This document shows, one piece after another, positions 1 to 11,022 of a stretch of 64,000 nucleotides of DNA. Within the stretch, counting starts at the first letter, position 1; every line of letters starts with the position of its first letter. This DNA is from Arachis hypogaea (taxonomy: Eukaryota; Streptophyta; Magnoliopsida; Fabales; Fabaceae): assembly GCF_003086295.3 (NCBI RefSeq), contig NC_092038.1:99913837-99977836 (forward strand), read 5' to 3'. Position numbers and translations under genes: made by a program. The notes below the pieces were generated by a model. The model made no database searches. It was given only the letters and a program-made list of their open reading frames with translations, and had not been told where the DNA came from.

Positions 1-1706
1 AAGCACACCCTGGAGGAGGAACTCACTGGTGTTTAGACGCCAGTAAGGAGCATAGAGCTGGCATTTAACGCCAGAAAGAAGCATCAGACTGGCGTTAAAC
101 GCCAAAAACAAGCATGGAAGTGGCGTTCAACGCCAGAAACATGCTGCAGATAGGCGTTGAACGCCCAAAACAAGCATGGAAGTGGCGTTTAATGCCAGAA
201 ACATGCTGCAGTCTGGCGTTAAACACCAGGATTGCATAAAGAAGGCGTTTACATGCCTAATTGGTGCAGGGATGATAAATCCTTGACACCTCAGGATCTG
301 TGGACCCCATAGGACCCCCACCTACCTCAATTCACTCTCTCCCTCTTCTCCATATCTTCTTCTTCTTCGTCTACTCTTTCTTCTTTTGCTCCAGGGCGAG
401 CAACATTCCAAGTTTGGTGTGGTAAAAGCATAGCTTTTTGTTTTTCCATAACCATTTATGGCACCTAAGGCAGAAGAAACCTCTAGAAAGAGGAAAGGAA
501 AGACAAAAGCTTCCACCTCCGAGTCATGGGAGATGGAGAGATTCATCTCAAGGATCCATAGCTTAGTAGTAGAGCATTTGATTGCATATCAAGAGAGCCC
601 ACTCATGGACCTCAACAAGAGCATGAGGAATTCCCTCATCAAGAAATCCCTGAGATACCTCAGGGGATACATTTTCCTCCACACAATTATTGGGAGCAAC
701 TAAGGATAGGAGCACCAAAATCACTAGGGATCAAGCAAAAGAGGCAAGGAAGAGACATAGAGGAGCTCAAGGACACCATTGCTCCTTCAAGAAGAAGGCG
801 CCACCCTCACTAAGGTGGACTCATTCCTTGACTTCCTTATTCTTATCTCTCTGTTTTTCGGTTTTTGAGCTTCATGTTTGTCTATGTTTGTGTCTTTATT
901 ACATGATCATTAGTGTCTAGAGTCTATGTCTTAAGGCTATGAATAATTCCATGAATCCTTCACCTTTCTTAAATGAAAAATGTTTTTAATACAAAAGAAC
1001 AAGAAGTACATGAGTTTCGAAAAAAATGGCGAAAAAAAAAAAAATATATATATATATATAAGAAAAAAAAGCAAGCAGAAAAAGCCAATAGCCCTTAAAA
1101 CCAAAAGGCAAGGGTAAAAAAGATCCAAGGCTTTGAGCATCAATGGATAGGAGGGCCCAAAAAAATAAAATCCTGGCCTAAGCGGCTAAATCAAGCTGTC
1201 CCTAACCATGTGCTTGTGGCATGCAGGTCCAAGTGAAAAGCTTGAGACTGAGTGGTTAAAGTCGTGATCCAAAGCAAAAAGAGTGTGCTTAAGAGCTTTG
1301 GACACCTCTAACTGGGGACTTTAGCAAAGCTGAGTCACAATCTGAAAAGGTTCACCCAGTCATGTGTCTGTGGCATTTATGTATCCAGTGATAATACTGA
1401 AAAACAAAGTGCTTAGGGCCAGTGCCAAGACTCATAAAAGTAGCTGTGTTCAAGAATCAACATACTTAACTAGGAGAATCAATAACACTATCTGAACTAT
1501 GAGTTCCTATGGATGCCAATCATTCTAAACTTTAAAGGATAAAGTGAGATGCCAAAACTGTTCAGAAGCAAAAAGCTACAAGTCCCGCTCATCTAATTAG
1601 AACGAATATTCATTGATATTTTGAGATTTATAGTATATTCTCTTCTTTTTATCCTATTTTGATTTTTAGTTTCTTGGGGACAAGCAACAATTTAAGTTTG
1701 GTGTTG
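1..1706 (+). mobile_element. Family A Athila-like element, 3' internal region (left-truncated by window)
   Basis: This stretch leads into a 3' LTR at 1707. It begins with about eight degenerate copies of the palindrome GGCGTTTAACGCC (1-260), the motif that marks the minus-strand copies of the same family at 28946-41842. It then holds a short remnant of the ORF found downstream of pol in this family (458-812), a non-coding AT-rich stretch with an A/TA tract (1021-1075), and a T/G-rich tract ending GTTTGGTGTTG directly before the LTR. That tract is identical to the one preceding the LTR at 31877. No gag or pol is in the window. The Athila affiliation rests on the other copies. Confidence 0.8.
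458..812 (+). pseudogene. Remnant of Athila ORF2 (env-position ORF), frameshifted
   Basis: A reading frame opens at ATG 458 with the residues MAPKAEETSRKRKGKTKAS, a basic start like the MAPKGKQ start of the full-length family A ORF2 at 33938 (minus strand). The opening frame runs to 703. From about 590 an overlapping frame has better-looking, Gln/Pro/Glu-rich content and continues to a TAA near 812, which suggests a frameshift. The product would be far shorter than the roughly 370-codon ORF2 elsewhere in the window, so most of the ORF is deleted. Function of ORF2-type proteins is unknown. Confidence 0.5.
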
Positions 1707-2706
1707 TGATGAGCGGATAATTTATACGCTTTTTGGCATTATTTTTAGGAAGTTTTTAGTAGGATCTAGCTACTTTTAGGGATGTTTTTATTAGTTTTTA
1801 TGCAAAATTCACATTTCTAGACTTTACTATGAGTTTTTGTGTTTTTATGTAATTTCAGGTATTTTCTGGCTGAAATTGAGGGACCTGAGCAACAATATGA
1901 TTCAGGCTGAAAAAGGACTGCTGATGCTGTTGGATTCTGACCTCCATGCACTCGAAATAGATTTTCTGGAGCTACAAAACTCAAAATGGCGCGCTCTCAA
2001 TTGGGTTAGAAAGTAGACATCCAGGGCTTTCCAGCAATATATAATATTTCATACTTTATTCGAGTTTAGATGATGAAAACTGGCGTTCAACGCCAGTTCC
2101 ATGCTGTATTCTGGAGTAAAACGCCAGAAACACGTCACAAACCAATGTTAAACACCAAAAACACGTTACAACTTGGCGTTTAACCCCAAGAGAAGCCTCT
2201 GCACGTGTAAAGTTTAAGCTCAGCCCAAGCACACACCAAAGTGGGCCCCGAAAGTGGATTTCTGCACTTAGACTTATTTTTGTAAACCCTAGTAGCTAGT
2301 TTAGTGTAAATAGAACTTTTTACTATTGTATTAAGCGTCTTGTCTTTTGATTGATCTTTAATCAGTGTATGCGATTTTAGATCTTCATGGGGGCTGGCCA
2401 TTCGGCCATGCCTGGACCATTACTTATGTATTTTCAATGGTGGAGTTTCGACACACCATAGATTAAGGTGTGGAGCTCTGCTGTTCCTCGAGTATTAATG
2501 CAACTACTACTATTCTTCTATTCAATTCAGCTTATTCTTATTCTAAGATATTCGTTGCACTTCAACATGATGAATGTGATGATCCGTGACACTCATCATC
2601 ATTCTCACCTATGAACGCGTGCCTAACAACCACTCCCATTCTACCTTAGATCGAGCGCGTATCTCTTAGCCTCCATTCCGGAAGATCGGAGTCTTCGTGG
2701 TATAAG
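1707..2706 (+). repeat. Family A 3' LTR, left part (split by element B)
   Basis: Starts TGATGAGCGGATAATTTATA, identical to the LTR starts of the two minus-strand family A LTRs (their high-coordinate ends at 31877 and 41842). It contains the GGCGTT/AACGCC motif at about 2078-2190. The LTR is interrupted after 2706 by element B and resumes at 10384. The joined length, about 1.64 kb, exceeds the 1.52 kb of the minus-strand copies. Confidence 0.85.
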
Positions 2707-4109
2707 TGATAAACCACTATTTTATGGTTCACAATGTGTTTAATTGTGTGGTTTTATCATGGTCTTTACCCACTTATTCATATAATTAGCATGCATTTAT
2801 ATTTCCTTCCTAACATTATTACATGATTGAAAACATGCTTCTTTGGTCTTAATTTAGCTAATCTTAATCCTCTCTTATTACCATTCGATGCCTTGATCTG
2901 TGTGTTAAGTGTTTCAGGCTTTATAGGGCATGAATGAGTGAGAGATTAGGAAGGAAGCATGCAAAAATGGAAGGAACACAAGAAATTGAGGAGATGACCA
3001 GCGAGAAGTGACGTATACGCGTCAGCGACGCGACCGCGCGAAAGAAAGAAATCCGCAGTGACGCGGTCGCATGGCTCACGCGACCGCGCAGATTGGAAAA
3101 GCACAAGTGATGCGGAAGCGTGGACGACGCGAACGTGTGGCAGGGAAAAACGTGAATGACGCGTCCGCATGGATGACGCAATCGCATGACGTGCGCGATC
3201 TGCAGAATTACAAAAGTCGCTGGCAGAGATTCTGGGCTGCATTTCAACCCAGTTTTCGGCCCAGAAACACAAATTAAGGTCAGGGAACTTGCAGAGACTC
3301 ATCATGCTCTCATAATTCATAATTTTAGTTTTAGATGTAGTTTTTAGTGAGAGAGGTTCTCTCCTCTCTCTTAGGATTAGGATTAGGATTTTGATTAGGA
3401 TTATGAATATTTCTTCTGCATCTCAGGTTCAATGTTCTTTGTATTTATTTATTTTCAATGTTCCATGTTTGGATTGATTTTTCTTAATTAATGTTATTTG
3501 GGGTATTTCAGTTTATGATTGTTTTATTTATGAATGCTTTTAATTTAATTTAGATAGTTTCCCTTTTGGCTTTGGTTAAATAATTGGTGACTCTTGAGTT
3601 ATCAAACTCATTGTTGATTGAAAATTGGAATTCTTCAAGAATTAATTCGAGATCCAATAACTCTAACTTTTTCCAAGGAAAGACTGGGACTTGAGGATTC
3701 GAATTAATTCGTCCATTTAACTTACCTTCATAGTTAGAAGTTAACAAAGTGGGAGAAAAATCCAATTCTCATCACAATTGATAAGGATAACTAGGATAGG
3801 ACTTCCAGTTCTTCATACCTTGCCAAGAGATTTTATGATTATTAATTTATTTTCCTTTATGTCTGTGCCCATTGCCCAAATTCCAAAACCCCCCAATTTA
3901 CAAAACTCATAACCAATAATAAGAACACTTCCCTGCAATTCCTTGAGAAGATGACCCGAGGTTTAAATACTTCGGTTATCAATTTATTTAGGGGTTTATT
4001 ACTTGTGACAACCAAAACTTTTGTACGAAGGGATTTCTGTTAGTTTAGAAGCTATATCTACAACACGAATATTTTTATAAATTCTTTACTAGCAAAAATC
4101 CTAACGTCA
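2707..4109 (+). repeat. Element B 5' LTR
   Basis: 1403 bp, TG...CA ends. It contains a CpG-dense block (about 3010-3200) of ACGCG/GCGACCGCG units in otherwise AT-rich sequence, and an imperfect TTAGGA repeat near 3371-3410. Differences from the 3' LTR cluster at CpG sites in the block. The short minus-strand frames across it are not genes. Confidence 0.93.
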
Positions 4110-4112
4110 AAA

Positions 4113-4130
4113 TGGCGCCGTTGCCGGGGA
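4113..4130 (+). other. Primer-binding site, tRNA-Asp type (element B)
   Basis: TGGCGCCGTTGCCGGGGA, three bases after the 5' LTR. It is complementary to the 3' end of plant tRNA-Asp including CCA, the primer typical of Athila-type Ty3/gypsy elements. The same site occurs antisense at 30333-30350 and 40297-40314. Confidence 0.9.
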
Positions 4131-4243
4131 ATTGCAAACGTGTGCCTTATTATTGGTCATTGTAAATATTTTTCAAAAAAAATATATTTTTCTTTAACTT
4201 GTTTATTTGTTTTCTCTCTTCCCTCTTATTTCTGATATCTGTT

Positions 4244-6055
4244 ATGAATTCTCACCCCTCTCGCTTTGAGTTTGGTTCTAACTTTGTTGAAGGAAATAGA
4301 AATCACAGCAGGAATATGCATCAAGGTCAGACCAATCAAGGATGGATGGAGCCAAGAGGATCTAATCAACCTTTTAGGCAACAACACCCTCCAAGATATC
4401 ATGGACAACGACCATTCTACAATGTATACCCAGCTGAAAGATATGGTGGACAACCTTGTAACTACCAACAAGCCCCACCCCGTGCCTACAGACCATCCTC
4501 ACAACATAACTTTGAACCACCACACTCACAAGCCCCTTTCCACCATTCACCTTCATATGACCCCAATACTTATTCACCACACCAACCACCATATGAACCA
4601 TACCCAGAACCACCACCTCAATATACACCATCTCCTTATCATTATCGAGATGAACCACCTTCCTACCATGAACCCTTTCCCCCAACAAATGAACCCTCCT
4701 ATCCACCCCAACCCTCCATGGAGAAAGCATTTACTGATCTAAACTCTACTATACAAGCTCTCGCCGCCCGAATCAGACCACCAAATACCTTCAACAATCA
4801 ACCCTCAAGCTCTAGTGCACTTCCTTTTCAACCACATAATGATCCACCCATCCCATCACCACCATCCATGGAAGAGCGCCCACATCCATCAATCCAAGAG
4901 CAAGATGATCACAATGATGCTATTGATATGGAACAAGAGAGAGTGGATTGTCTTCGCGAACCCATACTTCATAAGGAGCTAGAGGAGGCACTAAAGGTGA
5001 AGGTAGAAGAGACCCTTGAAGGTGAAGGAGTAATTGAAGAGAGTTGTCATGGAAAGGTAATCATCAAGGAAGAGCAGGAGTCAAGGGATCATTTCAAGGA
5101 AACAGTAGATCAATTTCATACAACCCTTCATCAATTGGAGCAAGCAATAAGTCAATTACCTTCCAGACGTTCGGACACTCAAGGGACCCCCATGGCTTCA
5201 TGTGGAGAATCTAATGAAGAACGTAGCATGAAGGAGACACTAGAGACTCCATTGGACAATAAGGAGCATGACTTTGTACTGGAACAAGTGGAGGACGCCG
5301 GAATTATTGAAGAGGAAGAAGTGGTTGAAGACTTAGGAGATGCAGAACCTCCATGGGAAATTTAAGTCATAGAGCCTCCTTCCAAGGTATTTGAAATTGA
5401 TGTTGAGGAGGGTGTACAACCTCCAAGGCATGTCATAATAGAAGACTTGGAAGAGGTTAATCAAGAGATGGAGATTCAAGAAGAAGAGGCACAACCTCCC
5501 ATGCCCTTGGTGAGAAATAAAGAAGATATTAAATTGGAAGAAAGCTACTAAGAGGAAGAGGTTGAAATTGAAAAAGTTTGCAAAGAGGTGGAAGATGTCA
5601 AAGAAGAGCAAGGGGGAGTGGAGCTTGCACATTCATTAAAAACACCTCCCCCTAAGTTGCCATCATCCTTCACAACATTCAAGTGGGTAAAATTCATATC
5701 CCTTAGCTTTCTAATTCCACTTGAATATGGGCTACTGGAAACGGATGGTCAACTTAGAGCTCTTTGTGGCATTAAGAGCAAGAAGAAGATTATCAGTGGC
5801 AAGAATTGTCCTGCAAAGTTCATTATGGTTGGAAGCTCAAAGTTTAAACGCAAAGGTTGGTATAGAGCTCAGCTGAATGGGTCTAGAAAGCTGTTTGGTT
5901 ACTTCAGTGAGAATTCTAAAGCTGAACCGCCCGGATGGAATCATGATAATCAACTTGAAGACGGGTGTAGAAATAAGATTTGGGATCCCGGAGGATATTG
6001 GATTTGCAAACATTGGTGGAGATTCCTGGATCAGTACAAGCATAAGCCACCATGA
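4244..6055 (+). pseudogene. Element B orphan ORF, unknown protein, two in-frame stops
   Basis: Starting at ATG 4244 (MNSHPSRFEF), one frame runs to 6055, broken only by TAA at 5363-5365 and TAA at 5549-5551. The N-terminal ~190 residues are rich in Pro, Gln, His and Tyr (low complexity). The middle is acidic and Glu-rich with probable coiled coil. The C-terminal ~150 residues are a compact, Trp- and Lys-rich segment (KFKRKGWYRAQLNGSRKLFG, then GYWICKHWWRFLDQYKHKPP). I recognise no gag CCHC knuckle, protease or polymerase motif. Its position right after the primer-binding site is that of gag, so a structural or packaging role is possible but unproven. The uniform frame on both sides of each stop suggests recent decay, or a family that tolerates the stops. 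Confidence 0.75.
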
Positions 6056-6259
6056 CAAGGAGCTCGCCAAATGTCCAACTTAAGGACTTTAATTAAAAGT
6101 GCTAGGTGGGAGACAACCCACCATGGTATTATCGTTCCTTTTTCAGTTTTAATTCTAGTCTGTTTTGTTTGTTTTTGAATTTTGATTGAACCTGGAATCA
6201 TGCATACTTGCATAGCATTCATATTAAGCATTGCATTTTGCATTTTGCATAAAAAAAAT

Positions 6260-6770
6260 GCCACACGATGCGACCGCATAAGCGACGCGTCCGCGTCGCA
6301 TGGAGAGGGGAGAAAATAAAAATGAACAGAGAGTCACGCTGGAGCGTGGCTAGAGGAGTGCCAGTGGCACAAATCGTCCCACGCGACCGCGTCGCTGACG
6401 CGTCCGCGTCACATGGGAATAATGGCCTCCCACGCGACCGCATGCCCTGATTTTCGACGTAAAAAGGGTGCACAACGAATTATTGTGCGAGAGTGGTGCT
6501 GGATTGGTGCTGGACACACAATCTCTATTACGCGACCGCGTCGCTGACGCGTCCGCGTCATTCTTTTCTGGAGCCCACTCATGCGATCGCATGCCCCATG
6601 CGATCGCGTCACCCAAAATTTGGCAAAATAGGATTTTGAACAGAGAGTTGTGCGAGCGCGAGGCTGCCCTCGCGCCAGTAGCATAACCTGAGTCACGCGT
6701 CGATTAATTTAAGCGCAAGTCACGCGACCGCGTCTTCCACGCGTCCGCGTCGCTTGCGCCGCACAACTTT
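6260..6770 (+). repeat. CpG-rich array of ACGCGACCGCGTC / ACGCGTCCGCGTC units
   Basis: At least six clusters (near 6265, 6295, 6381, 6431, 6531, 6581 and 6721) of near-palindromic units such as CACGCGACCGCGTC and GACGCGTCCGCGTCA lie in non-coding DNA after the orphan ORF. The same vocabulary occurs in both element B LTRs (about 3010-3200 and 9280-9470). The short ORFs here, on both strands, are shadows of the array. Confidence 0.85.
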
Positions 6771-8958
6771 TCCAACACAGCCAAATATCTTATCTTTTCT
6801 TCCCTATATCTAATTCTTTTCTTCCTTTCTTATTTCTTTTCTTCTTTCTTCTCCCTTTTCTTACTTTCTTCTTCTCATCCCTCTTCACTTCTATTTAATT
6901 TATTTGCATAGTTTCATTCATTGCATTATTTTCATTGGTGTTAGAAATTTATTTATTTTTCTTGTGGGTTATTCAAAGAATTGTTTGACAATTATATATT
7001 ATTTTTATAGGGTTTCTTGCATGTTCTAATTAATATTTTCAATAACATATTCACCATGCATGCTAAGTGTTTGTGAAAAAGCCCATATGGCATTGTGCAT
7101 TATTTTAAATTATTCTCTTCTACTATTCAATGCTTACTTTTCACAAATTCCCTTTACTAATTTATTAATTAAATATAATTGTTAATACAAACGTTATTGT
7201 TAGTTTCTTACGACTAACAATACATTAAAGCTTTTGATGCTTGATCTATGCTACTCATGCCCTTGCCAGCATGCTAATAAACATCTTGCATCCAATACTC
7301 CCCATGCCTTGCTATATTTCCATTGATGAACTGATCACATGGAATCGCGACCATGTCTTTCATTCACTATTTTTTACTTGGCATGATTATCACTCGTACC
7401 GCCCTCCTCTTCGCTCCATCCCTTTGACTTCATGTCCCTTTCTCTTCTCCCTTTTTCAGGCTGGCCACCAGAACGGGTAAAGAGAAAGCTTCTACAACGA
7501 GCAACAGCTGAGGAACCACAACACCCACCCACCTGTACATCTCAGCATGCACCGAGGACGGTGCAATCTTTAAGTGTGGGGAGGTCGATACCGATCTCCA
7601 CAGGTTAGTTAGTCCCTTCTCAACACCAATTTTTGTTTTTCATTGTTGCATTTGCATGTTTGATTGCATGTTTGTTTTTTTTTTGTGCATATTTTACCAC
7701 TTGGTTAAAGTAATATTTTCTTTTTCAAGAAATTCTTATAGTATTTCACTAATTTGAATAAAACTTTTTGAAAAACTTGTTTGAAGAAATATTATTTTGG
7801 AACATAGTTTAGAGCTCGAACACACAAAACCAGTGAGATTTTGAGCCCATTTGATTGGTTGCATTTTATCAACCAATATTTTATTTTTGGTGTGTGTTTT
7901 TCTCTCTAAAATTGTGATCTTTGTCTTGCTTAATTCTATATTTCCATTGTTTGAAGTATGCATGCACTAATATGATTGAGGCCTTTGTTTCACTAAGCTT
8001 ACATACCCATATGGCCTTACCCTTTCATTATCCTTTGCAAACCAATTTGAGCCTAATATACCCATTTGTTCTTTACTCTAGCTCATTACTGACTCTAAGC
8101 GGAAAACAATAATGTCCTTAATTTGAATCCTTGGTTAGCTTAGACTAGTAAAAGTGCTTATGATTTAAGTGTGGGGAAGTTGGGTTTGAAAATATTTGGT
8201 TTGAATAATTGGGTGTTGTATATTTTAGTGAAAATGTGCAAAATAATGGTTGAACACATGTTATTGCATTCAATACTTTAATTACATGCATTGAAAAAAA
8301 AAAGAAAAAAACAAGTAAAAAAAGGGACAAAATGCCCCAAAATAAATAAGTGAAATCAATGCATATGAGCTTTACTCAAAACTTAGAATGCATAAATATG
8401 TAGTAAACACAATTGATGAGAAGTTAGATTTTGTATTTTAATTAAATGGATTGTCTTGAGTTAGGTGGAAAGTTTATGTTAATTAAGGATTCAGATTTTA
8501 GTCCACTTGGCCAAATACAATCCTACATTGACCCTAACCCCATTACAACCCTTAAAAGACCTCTTGATTTGTGTATTGGTGCATTAAATTTTTGTTGATT
8601 GTTAGATGAAGAGCAAGCTATAGAAATCAAGATTAGTAGAGAATTGAGAAAATTGACCCTAAACACTTGAGAGTTAGAATGATATACACTACTAGTAAGT
8701 GTTCAGTGCTTAATTCTATGTTCACTGCTTTTATGAGCTATCTTCTTCTTGCAAGTTATTTATATTGTATTTTGTGATTTGAATTACTGAAATCCAGTTC
8801 ATATTTATTCTTGAAAGATTTATTTACTTTTTCACCAAGTAGATAGAATCATTTTAGCATGTAGTTGTATTCCCATTCATAGGTTGCATTGCATGAGTCT
8901 TGCCTTTCCCTACTCATTTATTTGGTCTCCTTGAGTTTAGCTTGAGGACATGCTAATG
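6771..8958 (+). other. Element B non-coding 3' interior
   Basis: AT-rich sequence without a credible ORF. It contains two internal copies of the purine-tract motif that precedes the 3' LTR: TTTAAGTGTGGGGAGGT at about 7569-7585 and TTTAAGTGTGGGGAAGT at about 8164-8180. A T/C-rich stretch (6785-6900) follows the CpG array. Confidence 0.7.
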
Positions 8959-8975
8959 TTTAAGCGTGGGGAGGT
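8959..8975 (+). other. Polypurine tract of element B
   Basis: TTTAAGCGTGGGGAGGT lies directly before the 3' LTR start at 8976, where plus-strand DNA synthesis is primed in LTR retrotransposons. Confidence 0.8.
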
Positions 8976-10378
8976 TGATAAACCACTATTTTATGGTTCA
9001 CAATGTGTTTAATTGTGTGGTTTTATCATGGTCTTTACCCACTTATTCATATAATTAGCATGCATTTATATTTCCTTCCTAAAATTATTACATGATTGAA
9101 AACATGCTTCTTTGGTCTTAATTTAGCTAATCTTAATCCTCTCTTATTACCATTCGATGCCTTGATCTGTGTGTTAAGTGTTTCAGGCTTTATAGGGCAT
9201 GAATGAGTGAGAGATTGGGAAGGAAGCTTGCAAAAATGGAAGGAACACAAGAAATTGAGGAGATGACCAGCGAAAAGTGACGCGTACGCGTCAGTGACGC
9301 GACCGCGCGGAAGAAAGGAATCCGCAGTGACGCGGTCGCATGGCTCATGCGACCGCACGGATTGTAAAAGCACAAGTGACACGGAAGCGTGGACGATGCG
9401 AACGCGTGGCAGGGAAAAACGTGAATGACGCGTCCGCATGGATGACGCAATCGCGTGACGTGCGCGATCTGCAGAATTACAAAAGTCACTGGCAGAGATT
9501 CTGGGCTGCATTTCAACCCAGTTTTCGGCCCAAAAACACAGATTAAAGTCAGGGAACTTGCAGAGACTCATCATGCTCTCATAATTCATAATTTTAGTTT
9601 TAGATGTAGTTTTTAGTGAGAGAGGTTCTCTCCTCTCTCTTAGGATTAGGATTAGGATTTTGATTAGGATTATGAATATTTCTTCTGCATCTCAGGTTCA
9701 ATGTTCTTTGTATTTATTTATTTTCAATGTTCCATGTTTGGATTGATTTTTCTTAATTAATGTTATTTGAGGTATTTCAGTTTATGATTGTTTTATTTAT
9801 GAATGCTTTTAATTTAATTTAGATAGTTTCCCTTTTGACTTTGGTTAAATAATTGGTGACTCTTGAGTTATACAAACTCATTGTTGATTGAAAATTGGAA
9901 TTCTTCAAGAATTAATTCGAGATCCAATAACTCTAACTTTTCCCAAGGAAAGACTGGGAATTGAGGATTCGAATTAATTCGTCCACTTAACTTACCTTCA
10001 TAGTTAGAGGTTAACAAAGTGGGAGAAAAATCCAATTCTCATCACAATCGATAAGGATAACTAGGATAGGACTTCCAGTTCTTCATACCTTGCCAAGAGA
10101 TTTTATGATTATTAATTTATTTTCCTTTATGTCTGTGCCCATTGCCCAAATTCCAAAACCCCCAATTTACAAAACTCGTAACCAATAATAAGAACACTTC
10201 CCTGCAATTCCTTGAGAAGACGACCCGAGGTTTAAATACTTCGGTTATCAATTTATTTAGAGGTTTGTTACTTGTGACAACCAAAACTTTTGTACGAAGG
10301 GATTTCTGTTAGTTTAGAAGCTATATCTACAACACGAATATTTTTATAAATTCTTTACTAGCAAAAATCCTAACGTCA
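8976..10378 (+). repeat. Element B 3' LTR
   Basis: 1403 bp, the same length as the 5' LTR and nearly identical to it. The right target duplication ATAAG follows at 10379-10383. Confidence 0.93.
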
Positions 10379-10383
10379 ATAAG

Positions 10384-11022
10384 CTAGAATTATTGGCGGC
10401 CATTCCTAAGATCCGGAAAGTCTAAACCTTGTCTATGGTATTCCGAGTAGGATTTGAGATTGGATGACTGTGACGATCTTCAAACTCGTGAGTGTTGGGC
10501 GTAGTGACAGACGCAAAAGAATCACTGGATTCTATTCCGACATGATCGAGAACCGACATATGATTAGTCGTGCTGTGACAGAGCATTTGGACCATTTTCA
10601 CTGAGAGGACGGGAGGTAGCCATTGATAATGGTGAAACCCAACAGACAGCTTGCCATGAAAAGGAGTATAAAGGCAGTAGGAAAGCAGAGATTCAACAGA
10701 AACAAAGCATCTCTATGCACTTATCTGAAATTCTCACCAATGAATTACATAAGTATCTCTATCTCTATTTTATGCTTTATTTTTCTTCATATTCGAAAAC
10801 CATTATAACTATTATTATCTGCCTGACTGAGATTTACAAGATGACCATAGCTTGCTTTATACCAACAATCTCCGTGGGATCGACCTTTACTCACGTAAGG
10901 TATTACTTGGACGACCCAGTGCACTTGTTGGTTAGTTGTGCGAAGTTGTGACAAAGTGTGATTCACGTTTGAGAGCTCCAAGTCTTTGGCGCCATTGTTG
11001 ATGATCACAATTTCGTGCACCA
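10384..11022 (+). repeat. Family A 3' LTR, right part
   Basis: Continues the LTR broken at 2706. The sequence from 10384 matches the reverse complement of the family A LTR around 30900 and ends ...TTTCGTGCA(CCA). Near the end (about 10965-11005) is extra sequence with TTTGGCGCCATTG, absent from the minus-strand LTRs and resembling a degenerate copy of the LTR/primer-binding-site junction. The exact end is 11018 or 11022 depending on which CA is terminal. Confidence 0.8.

Larger units (their letters stand above)
2707..10378 (+). mobile_element. Element B: complete nested LTR retrotransposon (non-autonomous)
   Basis: Two 1403-bp direct repeats (2707-4109 and 8976-10378), both starting TGATAAACCACTATTTTATG and ending CCTAACGTCA, flank a 4.87-kb interior. 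The 5-bp duplication ATAAG lies outside both ends (2702-2706 and 10379-10383), proving insertion into the family A LTR. A tRNA-Asp primer-binding site follows the 5' LTR and a purine-rich tract precedes the 3' LTR. The interior has one orphan ORF and no recognisable protease, reverse transcriptase or integrase, so transposition would need enzymes in trans. The near-identical LTRs indicate a recent insertion. Confidence 0.95.

Noticed and set aside
2921..3320. 108- and 124-residue minus-strand ORFs, repeated at 9047-9589
   Set aside because: They lie in the element B LTRs, are open because of the CpG array, and have no domain. The duplication is simply the two LTRs.
3371..3410. TTAGGATTAGGATTAGG run resembling telomere repeat
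   Set aside because: The plant telomere unit is TTTAGGG. This run is short, imperfect and present in both LTRs (also near 9640), so it is part of the element.
4113..4130. Possible tRNA-Asp gene
   Set aside because: Only the 18 nt complementary to the tRNA 3' end are present, directly after an LTR. It is a primer-binding site.
4226..4742. Overlapping ORFs on both strands, including a His-rich 158-residue frame
   Set aside because: They are shadows of the Pro/Gln-rich orphan ORF in other frames.
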